NCBI GenBank assembly: GCA_045612485.1
Contig: JAZKZE010000003.1
Location: 1-16,779, forward strand
Source of the DNA: RGIG5327 sp045612485
Lineage (GTDB): Bacteria > Verrucomicrobiota > Lentisphaeria > Victivallales > UBA1829
Direction: 5' to 3'
DNA: 16,779 nt
Part shown: in pieces, positions 7,979 to 15,275 of the stretch
Layout of the letters: each line of letters begins with the position of its first letter
How positions within the stretch are numbered: the first letter of the stretch is position 1
Position numbers and translations under genes: made by a program
The notes under the pieces: generated by a model
Databases searched by the model: none
What the model saw: the letters and a program-made list of their open reading frames with translations, nothing else
What the model was told of the DNA's origin: nothing

Positions 7979-9274
7979 ATGATCAGAGATGCTGTAAAGA
8001 TCAACCGTTTTCAGATCAGTAATTTCGGGGAATGTAAAATCACCTCCCCCATGAATAAAAATACCCCTTTTGAAACAGATGATTCCCAGATCCTCTATGA
8101 AAGGGATACCCTGAAACTCTATCGTCACTATGATAAAAACGGCAACATCAGTGCCTTTGAAAAAGCGGGTCCCAGAGAAAAGATCTTTTTTGATCCCGCC
8201 TGGTGTAAAGCCGCCATTCTTACTGCCGGAGGTCTCTGTCCCGGTCTCAATAATGTGATCAAAAGTCTTACAGAAACTTTGAAAAATACTTACGGCGTTC
8301 CTGTTGTATATGGTATCCCCTACGGTTATGCCGGACTCAATCCCGCATGCGGATATTCTCCCGTTATCCTTGATACCCATACCGTTGACGGCCTCCATGA
8401 AGATGGCGGCACCATTTTAGGCTCCTCCCGGGGCAATCAGGATCCCGTAGTCATGCTGGAAACTCTTGTCCGCATGGGAGTAAATCTTCTTTTCTGTATC
8501 GGCGGTGACGGTACGTTACGGGCAGCCCATCTTATTGCGGAAGAAGCCATGAAACGCAAACTCAATATCTCCGTTGTCGGTATCCCCAAGACCATTGATA
8601 ACGATATATCCTACATCGACAAGACCTTCGGTTTTGAAACCGCAGTTCAGGCAACCGCCCCCATCATCACTGTAGCCCACACAGAAGCCAAGGGCGCACC
8701 CAACGGTATCGGACTCATTCATGTCATGGGCAGGGACAGTGGTTTCATTGCAGCAACCGCCGCCCTCGCCAATCCTCATGTAAACTACTGCCTCATCCCG
8801 GAAGTACCCTTCACTCTGGAAGAGGGGGAAAATGCCTTCTTCCCCGAACTTATGGACAGGATCAAACGCAGACACCATGCCGTCATCATCGTTGCCGAAG
8901 GTGCCGGTCAGGAACTCATGCAGGGCGAAAGGATCGTGGACGCCTCCGGCAATCTTCTCAACAATAATATCGGTATTTTCATCCGGGAAAAGATGAAAGA
9001 CTATTTCAAGAAAAACAATATAGCGATCAATATCAAATACTTTGATCCCACCTATCTCATCCGCGGTATCCCCGCCAACGCCCAGGATGCCGTATTCTGT
9101 CTTTTCCTCGCACAGAATGCCGTTCACGCCGCAATGGCAGGTAAAACAGATCTTCTCATCGGTCACTGGAGTACAGAATTTACTCACGTTCCCATCTCCA
9201 TGGCAATCTCCAAACGCAAAAAAATCGACCCCACCGGCCCTCTGTGGAGAGCTGTGGAAGTCTTGAAAAGATAA
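7979..9274 (+). CDS. ATP-dependent 6-phosphofructokinase, plant/spirochaete (TP0108-like) type
   Basis: This 431-aa protein belongs to the phosphofructokinase superfamily, which phosphorylates fructose 6-phosphate in glycolysis. Motifs in order are GGLCPG (84-89), GGTILGSSRG, GGDGT (175-179), PKTIDND (203-209), MGRDSGF (250-256) and PEVPF (274-278). Glycine rather than aspartate in GGDGT favours ATP over pyrophosphate as donor, while the lysine of PKTIDND is shared with the pyrophosphate-type and plant-type long forms. The N-terminal segment AGPREKIFFDP and the order of motifs closely resemble plant ATP-PFKs and the spirochaete TP0108 type rather than E. coli PfkA, which is about 320 aa. A longer frame begins at 7892 inside dnaX, but the ATG at 7979 has AAGGAGA and AAAGGA upstream and was chosen. 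It lies 28 bp after dnaX and is followed by a strong terminator. Donor specificity would need an assay; family membership is secure. Confidence 0.93.
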   Translation: MIRDAVKINRFQISNFGECKITSPMNKNTPFETDDSQILYERDTLKLYRHYDKNGNISAFEKAGPREKIFFDPAWCKAAILTAGGLCPGLNNVIKSLTETLKNTYGVPVVYGIPYGYAGLNPACGYSPVILDTHTVDGLHEDGGTILGSSRGNQDPVVMLETLVRMGVNLLFCIGGDGTLRAAHLIAEEAMKRKLNISVVGIPKTIDNDISYIDKTFGFETAVQATAPIITVAHTEAKGAPNGIGLIHVMGRDSGFIAATAALANPHVNYCLIPEVPFTLEEGENAFFPELMDRIKRRHHAVIIVAEGAGQELMQGERIVDASGNLLNNNIGIFIREKMKDYFKKNNIAINIKYFDPTYLIRGIPANAQDAVFCLFLAQNAVHAAMAGKTDLLIGHWSTEFTHVPISMAISKRKKIDPTGPLWRAVEVLKR

Positions 9275-9280
9275 AAATGA

Positions 9281-9336
9281 TGCAGGGGGGGAAGAAAAAA
9301 CCTTTTGAGGAAAGATTCTTTTCTTCCCCCTCTGCA
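9281..9336. terminator. Long-stem bidirectional terminator between convergent genes
   Basis: An 18-bp stem joins 9281-9298 (TGCAGGGGGGGAAGAAAA) to 9319-9336, with one G-T mismatch that would be a G-U pair in RNA, and a 20-nt loop. The plus-strand transcript then has a pyrimidine/T-rich stretch (CTCTTCTTTTT), and the minus-strand transcript has a T5 run just past the other arm. It sits between the stops of pfk (9274) and the minus-strand membrane gene (9362) and probably ends both. Confidence 0.78.
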
Positions 9337-9361
9337 CCCCCTCTTCTTTTTCCAAACCTTT

Positions 9362-10135
9362 TTATTGCAAAATGTCTTTTTGTTCCAAAAATTCATTTTG
9401 CATTTTTTTATCTTTTTCCGCCTCTTGCAGACGGAATCCATACAGTGTTCCCCTGTCAATGTAATTGCTGTCATTGATATATTTTTCTGTCAAAGCAATG
9501 ATTTCTTCCGCCCTTAAAGAGCCTTTATATTCTTTTAATTCTTTCATTATATTAAACATTCCAACAGTTGCCGCGCTTAATTCGGGATTGCAGGAGGAGG
9601 CAAAACTGCTGTAATATACCCCCGGAGCATACAGACAACACCCGGAAATAAAGGCGGCAAAAAAACTTATTTTATAATATTTCCAATCCCTGTACCGCAG
9701 GAAAAAGAGGGAAGCAAGGGAAAAGAAAAGGAAAAATCCGCAACAGACAAGAAAACACGCACCGGTGATCTTGTAAGGAAGAATCAGAAACTTCCTGTAA
9801 TGAATCACTTTTTCCTTTATACTTTTATCCTGTAACATATAGACGGCACTTTTTCTTACATCGGATGTTTCTTTCAGCTTATTAAGGAAAAGCGTATAAA
9901 AATAAATCCGGTTCCTTTTATATAAGCCCTTTCCAACATAACATGACTCTACAGAGGATAACATACCTGCCGCACAATAGATATATCCCACCAAACAGAG
10001 AGCAAATAACAATCCCAGAAGCGGACTCTTCTTTTCTTTGATATTTTTATAAATGAGATAGCTGAAGAGCATGGGGATCCCAAAAACAATGGCAATAAGT
10101 ACCAAAACGCGGGAAGCAACCTTTAAATAGAGCAT
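9362..10135 (-). CDS. Four-TM membrane protein of unknown function
   Basis: This 257-aa protein has about four hydrophobic segments: near residues 9-28 (VLVLIAIVFGIPMLFSYLI), 39-59, 118-145 and 150-170. Two thin soluble regions remain, one of about 60 residues rich in Lys/Arg/Tyr between TM2 and TM3, and a charged C-terminal tail of roughly 80 residues containing LRAEEIIALTEKYI and ending in Lys/Glu/Gln-rich helix. No family is recognised and no catalytic motif is seen. The ATG at 10135 has AAAGGA upstream with ordinary spacing. It is the last gene of the minus-strand operon, 14 bp after yraN, and stops just inside the shared terminator region. Codon use looks like that of its neighbours although the sequence is rather AT-rich, as expected of a membrane protein. 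A role linked to the envelope is only a guess from its location. Confidence 0.83.
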   Translation of the reverse strand: MLYLKVASRVLVLIAIVFGIPMLFSYLIYKNIKEKKSPLLGLLFALCLVGYIYCAAGMLSSVESCYVGKGLYKRNRIYFYTLFLNKLKETSDVRKSAVYMLQDKSIKEKVIHYRKFLILPYKITGACFLVCCGFFLFFSLASLFFLRYRDWKYYKISFFAAFISGCCLYAPGVYYSSFASSCNPELSAATVGMFNIMKELKEYKGSLRAEEIIALTEKYINDSNYIDRGTLYGFRLQEAEKDKKMQNEFLEQKDILQ

Positions 10136-10149
10136 AAAATATTTTCCTT

Positions 10150-10626
10150 TCAGAAATAAATGGGGAACTCTTCTTTCATTCCGGAAGAACCATAGGAAGT
10201 CCCGGAGGAAAATGGTGAAAAATTCCTGCTGCCAAAGGCACTCTTATGATGTTTCATCATATATAAACCTTTTCCCGCAAGAAAAAGCACCTCCACAAGA
10301 TCATACCGGTAGGGCAGCGCCGGATCACCGATCTCCCGCATATATTGACGGGAGGCACGGTAAATACGTCTTTTCTGTTTCGGATGAAGAGCGTCGGAAG
10401 GATGCACAAAGGCGGCATCCTCTTTCTTTTTGATCCGCCGGGATTTTACTTCAATAAATACAAGCGTCTTTCCGTCACGGAAAATAAGATCCATTTCTCC
10501 GCCGGGCATACGCACATTCTTTGCAAGAAAAGTACAGCCCATATTAAGGAAAAGCCGTTTTGCGGCATTTTCCCCATTCTGTCCGATTTTCAAATGGGCT
10601 GCTTTCCCTTTTCCTGAAAGGAACAT
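10150..10626 (-). CDS. yraN: YraN/UPF0102 family nuclease-fold protein
   Basis: This 158-aa protein shows the YraN pattern: GQNGENAAKRLFLNMGC near the N-terminus, then PGGEMDLI (E44 and D46) and VFIEVKSR (E59 and K61), the PD-(D/E)xK nuclease-like core. KQKRRIYRASRQYM and the YDLVEV segment follow, as in the family. E. coli YraN is about 130 aa; the extra length here is a Ser/Gly-rich C-terminal tail of about 30 residues that is not conserved in the family as I know it. Biochemical function is not established, though a link to DNA processing is often proposed. A longer frame starts at 10656 without a ribosome binding site. The ATG at 10626 has AGGAG 8 nt upstream (10635-10639), and starts 5 nt after the stop of the preceding gene, so it was chosen. 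It is co-transcribed with its neighbours. Confidence 0.93.
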   Translation of the reverse strand: MFLSGKGKAAHLKIGQNGENAAKRLFLNMGCTFLAKNVRMPGGEMDLIFRDGKTLVFIEVKSRRIKKKEDAAFVHPSDALHPKQKRRIYRASRQYMREIGDPALPYRYDLVEVLFLAGKGLYMMKHHKSAFGSRNFSPFSSGTSYGSSGMKEEFPIYF

Positions 10627-10631
10627 TTTTC

Positions 10632-10946
10632 TTACTCCTGAAGGAATATCCCCCATAAAGAATCATTTACATGAAAAGAGGAACGCAAAGAAAAACCATC
10701 CGCATATCTCTGTGCGATACTCCCGCAGACCTCTTCCGGCCCTTCCCCGTCAACAGGGGCAATAACGATCCTGCCTTTACACCGGCTTTCGGAAGGCTCA
10801 AAAGAAACGATCAATGTGGAAAAAGTTTCACAGCCGCCAGCCAGCACGCACGCTTTTTTGCGTTTCAGACACCCTGTCAGCATTTCGCCGATGCCTTCCG
10901 GATCGAGAATAATATCTTCTTTATTGATCTGCACAAGTTTATTCAT
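10632..10946 (-). CDS. Small hypothetical protein overlapping the pyrophosphorylase gene
   Basis: This 104-aa protein has no recognised family. It reads as a compact alpha/beta protein: MNKLVQINKEDIILDPEG, a helix followed by the strand KKACVLAGG, a second strand TLIVSFEP, a third with GRIVIAPV, and a C-terminal helix and strand. Three cysteines are scattered without a CxxC motif. There is no signal peptide or membrane segment. A GTG at 10958 would give four extra residues, but it overlaps its own only plausible ribosome binding site, whereas the ATG at 10946 has GAAGGTG at normal spacing. This start overlaps the end of the upstream pyrophosphorylase gene by 8 bp, and its stop lies 5 bp before yraN, so the three genes are probably translationally coupled. 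Its reading frame is open and well placed, which supports it as real, but function is unknown. Confidence 0.75.
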   Translation of the reverse strand: MNKLVQINKEDIILDPEGIGEMLTGCLKRKKACVLAGGCETFSTLIVSFEPSESRCKGRIVIAPVDGEGPEEVCGSIAQRYADGFSLRSSFHVNDSLWGIFLQE

Positions 10947-12330
10947 AGTAAAATACACCTTCGGCTGCTTTGATCTCTTTAAGGGGAACTTTCACCGCAT
11001 CTTCCTCATCGCAAATGCTTTTGGGAGAGATCTCCACAATAGCATTTTCCGGAACACAGATCCCGGCAAGAGCCAGTCTTTTTGCATCTCTTTTGGAAAG
11101 CATCTCCCGGCAGGATTCCACAGAATCCACTCCGGTGGGGTTCTTTGTTGGAGCAAAATGTTCGCTTCTTGCCCCTTCAAGGATCATGGGATTTTTTGCA
11201 AGGGGAAGAGCGTCAAAAATAAAGGATTCCAGTTTGACCGCATTGGGTTCTTCTGCTTTTACAAGTTCGCCTTTTTCATTGAGGAAAGGTACTTTCTTAT
11301 CCGCCCGGTGCCAGGGAAGATCCAGAAAACCTTTTTCTGTAAGGCGTTCCACAAAAGAACAGCTGATTACATGGATTGCAGGACTGCCTGCAAGGAAGGC
11401 AAGAGTTCCGTCAGGATTTTGTCTTTCGGCAAGGGCATCCGGCATATCGCTGTACTCAATGATCTGCAATTTACCTCCGGTGATACAGAAATTGCCCAGT
11501 TTCTCCTTTGCATTGGTCTTGGGCAGCATCCGGGAACTCATTTCCGAACCTTCCAGATGATGCAGTCCCAGAAACAGGGGGTCTGCCATAGGCACAAGGG
11601 GATTATCGATCTGGAAATAGGAGAGATATTCTATTCCCAGTTCTTTCATCTTTGCAAGAGAACCGGATTTCTTCAATGCCAGAAATGTTCCGCCGTGTCC
11701 ATCCGGGGAAAGGGCAAGAGTATCTTTTCCACCAAGAAGAAGTTTTCCGTCATACCCGATGGCAGGCATAGTTCCCTGGGTGAAAAAGTGGATATTTTCC
11801 GCAGGGAATCCGAAAGAATCATTTTCTGCAAAAAATGCTTTTGTCGCAGCATCATTGATCTTGCTTGTCATAATGAACCAATGGAGATTTGCTCCATACT
11901 TTTCCGACACACGGGTCAATTTTTCGGCAAAATACTGGAAAAGACTCTTCTTTTTTACAGGAGTAATGGGATAAGTTCCTTTAGGACCGTCAAAACCCAG
12001 CCGTGTCCCCTGCCCTCCGGCAACCGTAAGCATCCCGATTTTCCCCTTTTTCAGAAGGTCGATCCCGGCATTCTCCGCCTTTTGGTAATATGCCTTCTGT
12101 TCGGGCGTTTTCGGGGGATAAGGGAAAAAGGGTGCCGGGGAAAGATCTTCAGGAATGGTAAAAACAGGTTTCTTTACCACATACTCTCCGATCAGTTTAT
12201 CCAGATGGGCAAAATCCAGTTCCTGCAACTGTGCAAGAAGAGTTTTTCTTTCATCCTCATTACATTTTTCCAGATATTGCGCCAGATGTTTCTGACCGTA
12301 AAGACAGAGTTTTTCCATGATATCCTGCAT
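10939..12330 (-). CDS. UDP-sugar pyrophosphorylase, UAP1/UDPGP type I family
   Basis: This 463-aa protein is a nucleotidyltransferase of the eukaryote-like UDPGP family, which makes UDP-sugars (UDP-GlcNAc, UDP-GalNAc or UDP-glucose) from UTP and the sugar 1-phosphate. The nucleotide-binding loop AGGQGTRLG is at 104-112, followed by PKG (116-118). SPDGHGG (208-214) corresponds to the NPDGNGG motif of UAP1, and the acidic QIDNPL is at 240-245. KLESFIFD (366-373) and EGARSEHFAPTKN (385-397) resemble the C-terminal uridylyl/sugar site of UAP1, which usually specifies GlcNAc-1-P, so a hexosamine is favoured but not proved. Typical bacterial GalU and GlmU are of another family. The frame also has a GTG at 12345 adjacent to the upstream stop, without a ribosome site. 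The ATG at 12330 with a GAGAAAG purine stretch was preferred. It lies 15 bp after the TM gene. Confidence 0.9.
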   Translation of the reverse strand: MQDIMEKLCLYGQKHLAQYLEKCNEDERKTLLAQLQELDFAHLDKLIGEYVVKKPVFTIPEDLSPAPFFPYPPKTPEQKAYYQKAENAGIDLLKKGKIGMLTVAGGQGTRLGFDGPKGTYPITPVKKKSLFQYFAEKLTRVSEKYGANLHWFIMTSKINDAATKAFFAENDSFGFPAENIHFFTQGTMPAIGYDGKLLLGGKDTLALSPDGHGGTFLALKKSGSLAKMKELGIEYLSYFQIDNPLVPMADPLFLGLHHLEGSEMSSRMLPKTNAKEKLGNFCITGGKLQIIEYSDMPDALAERQNPDGTLAFLAGSPAIHVISCSFVERLTEKGFLDLPWHRADKKVPFLNEKGELVKAEEPNAVKLESFIFDALPLAKNPMILEGARSEHFAPTKNPTGVDSVESCREMLSKRDAKRLALAGICVPENAIVEISPKSICDEEDAVKVPLKEIKAAEGVFYYE

Positions 12331-12345
12331 TTTTTTCTTTCTCAC

Positions 12346-12657
12346 TTATTTATTCAGGGTATTTTCTATTTTCTGTAATGTATTTTCCACCGGGGAAGAT
12401 TTTTTCCCCAAGCCGCCTTCCAAAGCGGAAGCAAGCAGATATAAAAGCAGGAACAAAGCAATAAACAAGCCTACCATATATACATATTTTGCCGGAGGCA
12501 ATGTCAACCCGGAAGTGATCCCGCTGTCCGGGGAAATATAATCCCTCTCCAGCCGTTTCAACTTTTTCAGTGCCTCTTTTTCGGCTTCATCCAGAGTATT
12601 TTCCGCAGCAATATCTTCCTCTGCTGCGCATGCGGCGGTTTTTTCTTTTTCCGACAT
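12346..12657 (-). CDS. Small single-TM protein, acidic N-terminal region
   Basis: This 103-aa protein has an acidic, Ala/Glu/Lys-rich N-terminal half (EKTAACAAEEDIAAENTLDE), a single hydrophobic segment (about residues 54-78, YVYMVGLFIALFLLLYLLASAL), and a short Lys/Asn C-terminal helix. With no signal peptide and this TM position, the N-terminal half is likely cytoplasmic. No family is recognised. The ATG at 12657 is chosen over an upstream in-frame start because an excellent AAGGAGG site (12663-12669) lies 5 nt upstream. It is the first gene of the minus-strand operon, 15 bp before the pyrophosphorylase start, with a candidate promoter at 12686-12714. Short proteins of this kind are easily mis-called, but the ribosome binding site and operon position argue that it is real. 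Confidence 0.8.
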   Translation of the reverse strand: MSEKEKTAACAAEEDIAAENTLDEAEKEALKKLKRLERDYISPDSGITSGLTLPPAKYVYMVGLFIALFLLLYLLASALEGGLGKKSSPVENTLQKIENTLNK

Positions 12658-12662
12658 ATCTG

Positions 12663-12669
12663 CCTCCTT
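12663..12669 (-). promoter_or_regulatory. Strong ribosome binding site fixing the TM gene start
   Basis: AAGGAGG on the minus strand lies 5 nt before the ATG at 12657, a near-perfect complement to the 16S rRNA 3' end. It decides between this start and the longer frame beginning at 12675. Confidence 0.85.
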
Positions 12670-12685
12670 TCTCACTTTTCTCTAA

Positions 12686-12714
12686 AAAATAACATTCAAA
12701 AGCAGTTTTTTCAA
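12686..12714 (-). promoter_or_regulatory. Candidate sigma-70 promoter for the minus-strand operon
   Basis: On the minus strand TTGAAA (12714-12709) is followed after 17 nt by TATTTT (12691-12686). The expected start point near 12679 would leave a 5' leader of about 22 nt before the ATG at 12657. The spacing is ideal but the region is AT-rich and both boxes are imperfect. It is divergent from the strong plus-strand promoter at 12766-12794. Confidence 0.4.
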
Positions 12715-12765
12715 CTCAAAAAAGGCAAAAAATCAAAAAAAATATCTGTGCAGAAAGTTATAAAC

Positions 12766-12794
12766 TTGACAAAGGATAAAAAACGGAATATTAT
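12766..12794 (+). promoter_or_regulatory. Near-consensus sigma-70 promoter
   Basis: TTGACA (12766-12771) is a perfect -35 box. After exactly 17 nt comes TATTAT (12789-12794), one base off the -10 consensus. Transcription would begin near 12801, about 53 nt before the ATG of the 104-aa gene at 12854. This is the best promoter seen in the window. No operator-like repeat was noticed across it. Confidence 0.8.
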
Positions 12795-12853
12795 TATACC
12801 GTTAAAGCAAAAGCATTTCAATCCGTACAGAAAACAACCGACAGGAGCAACGC

Positions 12854-13168
12854 ATGGAAATCGAAGGCAGAAAGATTCATTCTGAAGAGGAAATTTTGAC
12901 AGCTTTGCAGGAAGAATTCGATGAGCTCACAGAATATGTGACAATGGATAACGGCGATGATTTTATCCAGACTTCCGGAGGCGAACTTCAATACCGTGCG
13001 GAGGGAAAGAATTACCGGGTTTCCGATTTTCCTGTTGCACAGGAAAAGATCAAAGAAGCCTTTCTTTCCTATTACCGGGGCGATGGCAAATATCTTTCTG
13101 ATTTCAGTTGGGAAGAGATCATTTATGAAAGTATATGGACAAAAATCAAAAAACTTTTCAAAAAATGA
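12854..13168 (+). CDS. Lone 104-aa acidic hypothetical protein
   Basis: This 104-aa cytoplasmic protein has no signal peptide or membrane segment. It begins with an acidic helix (SEEEILTALQEEFDELTEYV), a strand-rich middle (DDFIQTSGGELQYRAEGKNYRVSDF), then a helix (AQEKIKEAFLSYYRGD) and a Trp/Lys-rich tail ending in KKLFKK. No family or catalytic motif is recognised. The ATG at 12854 has AGGAG (12843-12847) 6 nt upstream. It is transcribed alone from a near-consensus promoter and is followed by a hairpin terminator at 13204-13229, so it forms a complete single-gene unit. Strong expression is predicted by promoter quality alone, which is inference. It could be an immunity-like or regulatory protein, but the sequence does not show this. 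Confidence 0.82.
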   Translation: MEIEGRKIHSEEEILTALQEEFDELTEYVTMDNGDDFIQTSGGELQYRAEGKNYRVSDFPVAQEKIKEAFLSYYRGDGKYLSDFSWEEIIYESIWTKIKKLFKK

Positions 13169-13203
13169 TCCTCCCCGCAGGAATATATAATTCCTCCAAA
13201 TAA

Positions 13204-13229
13204 AAAAGGGCTGCCTTTGCAGCCCTTTT
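13204..13229. terminator. Bidirectional intrinsic terminator
   Basis: The arms AAAAGGGCTGC and GCAGCCCTTTT form an 11-bp perfect stem with a CTTT loop. On the minus strand the hairpin runs directly into six T residues (12202-type positions 13207-13202), and on the plus strand it ends in TTTT and a further T-rich stretch. It lies between the stop of the 104-aa gene (13168) and that of the VWA gene (13241), and probably terminates both. Confidence 0.9.
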
Positions 13230-13240
13230 CTGTTACATTT

Positions 13241-15271
13241 TTACCACGCGGATATGTGGTAATTTCCCCGGTCATACCTTCCGGAGGAAGGATTTTCCTT
13301 CAGATCTTTTGCGGCATGGACCATAGTGATAAATTCGGCTCTTTTTCCATCTTCATCACTGCCGGCGGCACTCTTTGCTCTCTTGAGAACAGAGTCAAAG
13401 TTTGCATTTCCCTTTTCCGGAGAGTTGCGCAGCAGCATGGCAAATTCCGCAACAGCAGACGCCCACTGGAAATTGTTTCCGGCTCCGGGATAGGCTTTAA
13501 GAGGGAAGACCTTGAGAACACTGGGAGCATGTTCAGAGGGTTCCTGATAGCGGAGCTTGCAAGTCAGGATCTCTGTAGAATCACTTACAGTCTTTTTCTG
13601 ATACTTGAGAGCATCCACACTTCCGGAAACTTTGGAAGAACTGTTTGCCGGGATCAATTCATAGAGAGCTGTGACCTGATGTCCCACGCCGATCTCTCCG
13701 GCATCTTTGGTATCATCATTGAAATCCCTTGCTGCCATTTTCCGCAGTTCATAGCCGAGAAGACGGTATCCGCTGACTTTTGCAGGATTGAATTCGATCT
13801 GGAATTTCACATCTCTTGCCAGAGCAAACATACTTCCGGCAAAACATTTCTTTGCCACATTACGGGCTTCCCGGGGGGAGTCGATATAGAAGTAGTTTCC
13901 GTTGCCTTTATTGGCAAGCATTTTGAGTTTATTGTCCTTATAATTGCCGCTGCCCACTCCGAAAGTGCTTAAATAAATCAGACTGGAACGTTCTTTCTCC
14001 ACCATTTCCACTAATTCAGATTCACTGGATACCCCCACATTGAAATCCCCGTCAGTAACAAGGACGATGCGGTTGTTGCCCTTTTTGATGAAGTGTTTGC
14101 GGGCAAGTTTATAAGCAGTCTGGATCCCGCCGGAACCGTAAGTACCCCCACCGGCACGCAATCTTCTGACGATGGCCCTTGCTTCATCTTTATCTCTGCC
14201 GCTGATACCGTCAAGGAGAACTTTTTCCCCACCGCCATAGGTCACAAGACTGATGCGGTCTTCTTTACGCATATTGGAGATCATCCCGTTGAGTGCTTCG
14301 ATCACATTGGACATCTCATTGTACATGGAACCGGAATTATCCACAAGGAATACATAGTTGGCAGGAGGCAGTTCTTTAAGTGTATATTCTTTTGCCTGTA
14401 CGCCGATAAGCAACAGCTGATGCTCCTTGTTCCAGGGGGCGGGAGCAGATTCAAAAGTCACACTGAACTTTTCCCCCTTCGCCGGAGCCGGATAATTGTA
14501 GCGGAAAGCATTTACAAATTCTTCGATACGGACGGCATCCCGGGGAGGAAGTATGTTTCTCCGGATCATCCTCCGTACATTATTGTAACTTGCAGTATCA
14601 ACATCCGCCCCGAAAGTGGAAAGAGGATTACTGGAAACCGCATGAAAAGGATTCTCATTTATACTTTTGTATTCTTCCGTATTGTAACTGCGGCGAACTT
14701 GCGGTGTATAGGTTTCCACAGTACGGAAACGTACTTTTGCTTTCCTTACCGGGGGGGCGGCAGGGACAGGAGCAGGACAGGAATCCCATGAATTTTCCGG
14801 AGCTGCTGTTAAGCCGGAACTCCCTGATGAGCTGCGGTCAACCATGTTCCGGTGATAATTCCCGCCGGCAGCACACCCGGCTGCATCATTTCCTGTGGAA
14901 TGTACAACTGCACTTTTTTCGGCAGAAGCATAATCTGCAACTGCAGTCGTACGGGCACAATCTGTGGCAGATGTAACTCCCCCAGCCATACTTGCACTCA
15001 ATGTGGAAAACATTGAGGATGAAGTCTCCCCGAACAACCCGCATGCAATAACGGCAAAACACGCTGCGGAAGAAAGCCCGATGATCCAGTAACGCAAAGT
15101 TTTATAATTGGAATGAAGATCCTGTTCGGCTTTTTTATCTTCTTTATCCGCTTCTGCCGCTTTTTTGAAAAAATTCTCTTTAAATTTCTCTGTAGATACA
15201 AACTCTTTCTCAACATCAATACCGGTCTTTTGTATCTTTTCCAGCATCTGTTCTATATCTTTCTTTTCCAT
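13241..15271 (-). CDS. Membrane-anchored VWA domain protein, YfbK/DUF3520 type
   Basis: This 676-aa protein has a cytoplasmic, charged N-terminal tail (about residues 1-60), one TM segment (about 62-81, WIIGLSSAACFAVIACGLF) and a Ser/Ala/Pro-rich linker to about 180. The YfbK-type region NPLSTFGADVDTASYNNVRRM follows (215-235), then a von Willebrand A domain (about 303-470) with MIDAS residues DNSGS (311-315), a likely T377 and VTDGD (405-409). The C-terminal domain (about 480-665) resembles DUF3520. VWA domains bind partner proteins through a metal ion; here the domain would face the periplasm. The start lies 4 nt after the ECF sigma gene, implying translational coupling. That position is where an anti-sigma factor is normally found, but no zinc-binding anti-sigma motif is seen, so the tail as the sigma-binding part is inference. 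E. coli YfbK is shorter and lacks the coupled sigma gene. Confidence 0.93.
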   Translation of the reverse strand: MEKKDIEQMLEKIQKTGIDVEKEFVSTEKFKENFFKKAAEADKEDKKAEQDLHSNYKTLRYWIIGLSSAACFAVIACGLFGETSSSMFSTLSASMAGGVTSATDCARTTAVADYASAEKSAVVHSTGNDAAGCAAGGNYHRNMVDRSSSGSSGLTAAPENSWDSCPAPVPAAPPVRKAKVRFRTVETYTPQVRRSYNTEEYKSINENPFHAVSSNPLSTFGADVDTASYNNVRRMIRRNILPPRDAVRIEEFVNAFRYNYPAPAKGEKFSVTFESAPAPWNKEHQLLLIGVQAKEYTLKELPPANYVFLVDNSGSMYNEMSNVIEALNGMISNMRKEDRISLVTYGGGEKVLLDGISGRDKDEARAIVRRLRAGGGTYGSGGIQTAYKLARKHFIKKGNNRIVLVTDGDFNVGVSSESELVEMVEKERSSLIYLSTFGVGSGNYKDNKLKMLANKGNGNYFYIDSPREARNVAKKCFAGSMFALARDVKFQIEFNPAKVSGYRLLGYELRKMAARDFNDDTKDAGEIGVGHQVTALYELIPANSSSKVSGSVDALKYQKKTVSDSTEILTCKLRYQEPSEHAPSVLKVFPLKAYPGAGNNFQWASAVAEFAMLLRNSPEKGNANFDSVLKRAKSAAGSDEDGKRAEFITMVHAAKDLKENPSSGRYDRGNYHISAW

Positions 15272-15275
15272 GATC

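Noticed and set aside
10627..10656. Ten-residue N-terminal extension of YraN
   Set aside because: No ribosome site upstream of 10656; it overlaps the preceding gene, and AGGAG supports the ATG at 10626.
12331..12345. GTG start of the pyrophosphorylase directly after the preceding stop
   Set aside because: No ribosome site at this GTG; the ATG at 12330 has a purine-rich site upstream.
10816..12378. 520-aa plus-strand open frame
   Set aside because: It lies wholly antisense to the UDP-sugar pyrophosphorylase gene and its neighbours, is rich in Phe/Lys/Arg/Cys with no motif, and lacks a ribosome site. It is a shadow of a strong coding frame.
12676..12765. A/T-rich intergenic DNA as a possible origin or repeat array
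   Set aside because: Runs of A are irregular, no DnaA-box cluster or repeat unit was found, and two divergent promoters explain the AT-richness.
13217..14791. Plus-strand open frames opposite the VWA gene
   Set aside because: They are antisense to recognised VWA/DUF3520 motifs and show no domain or ribosome site.
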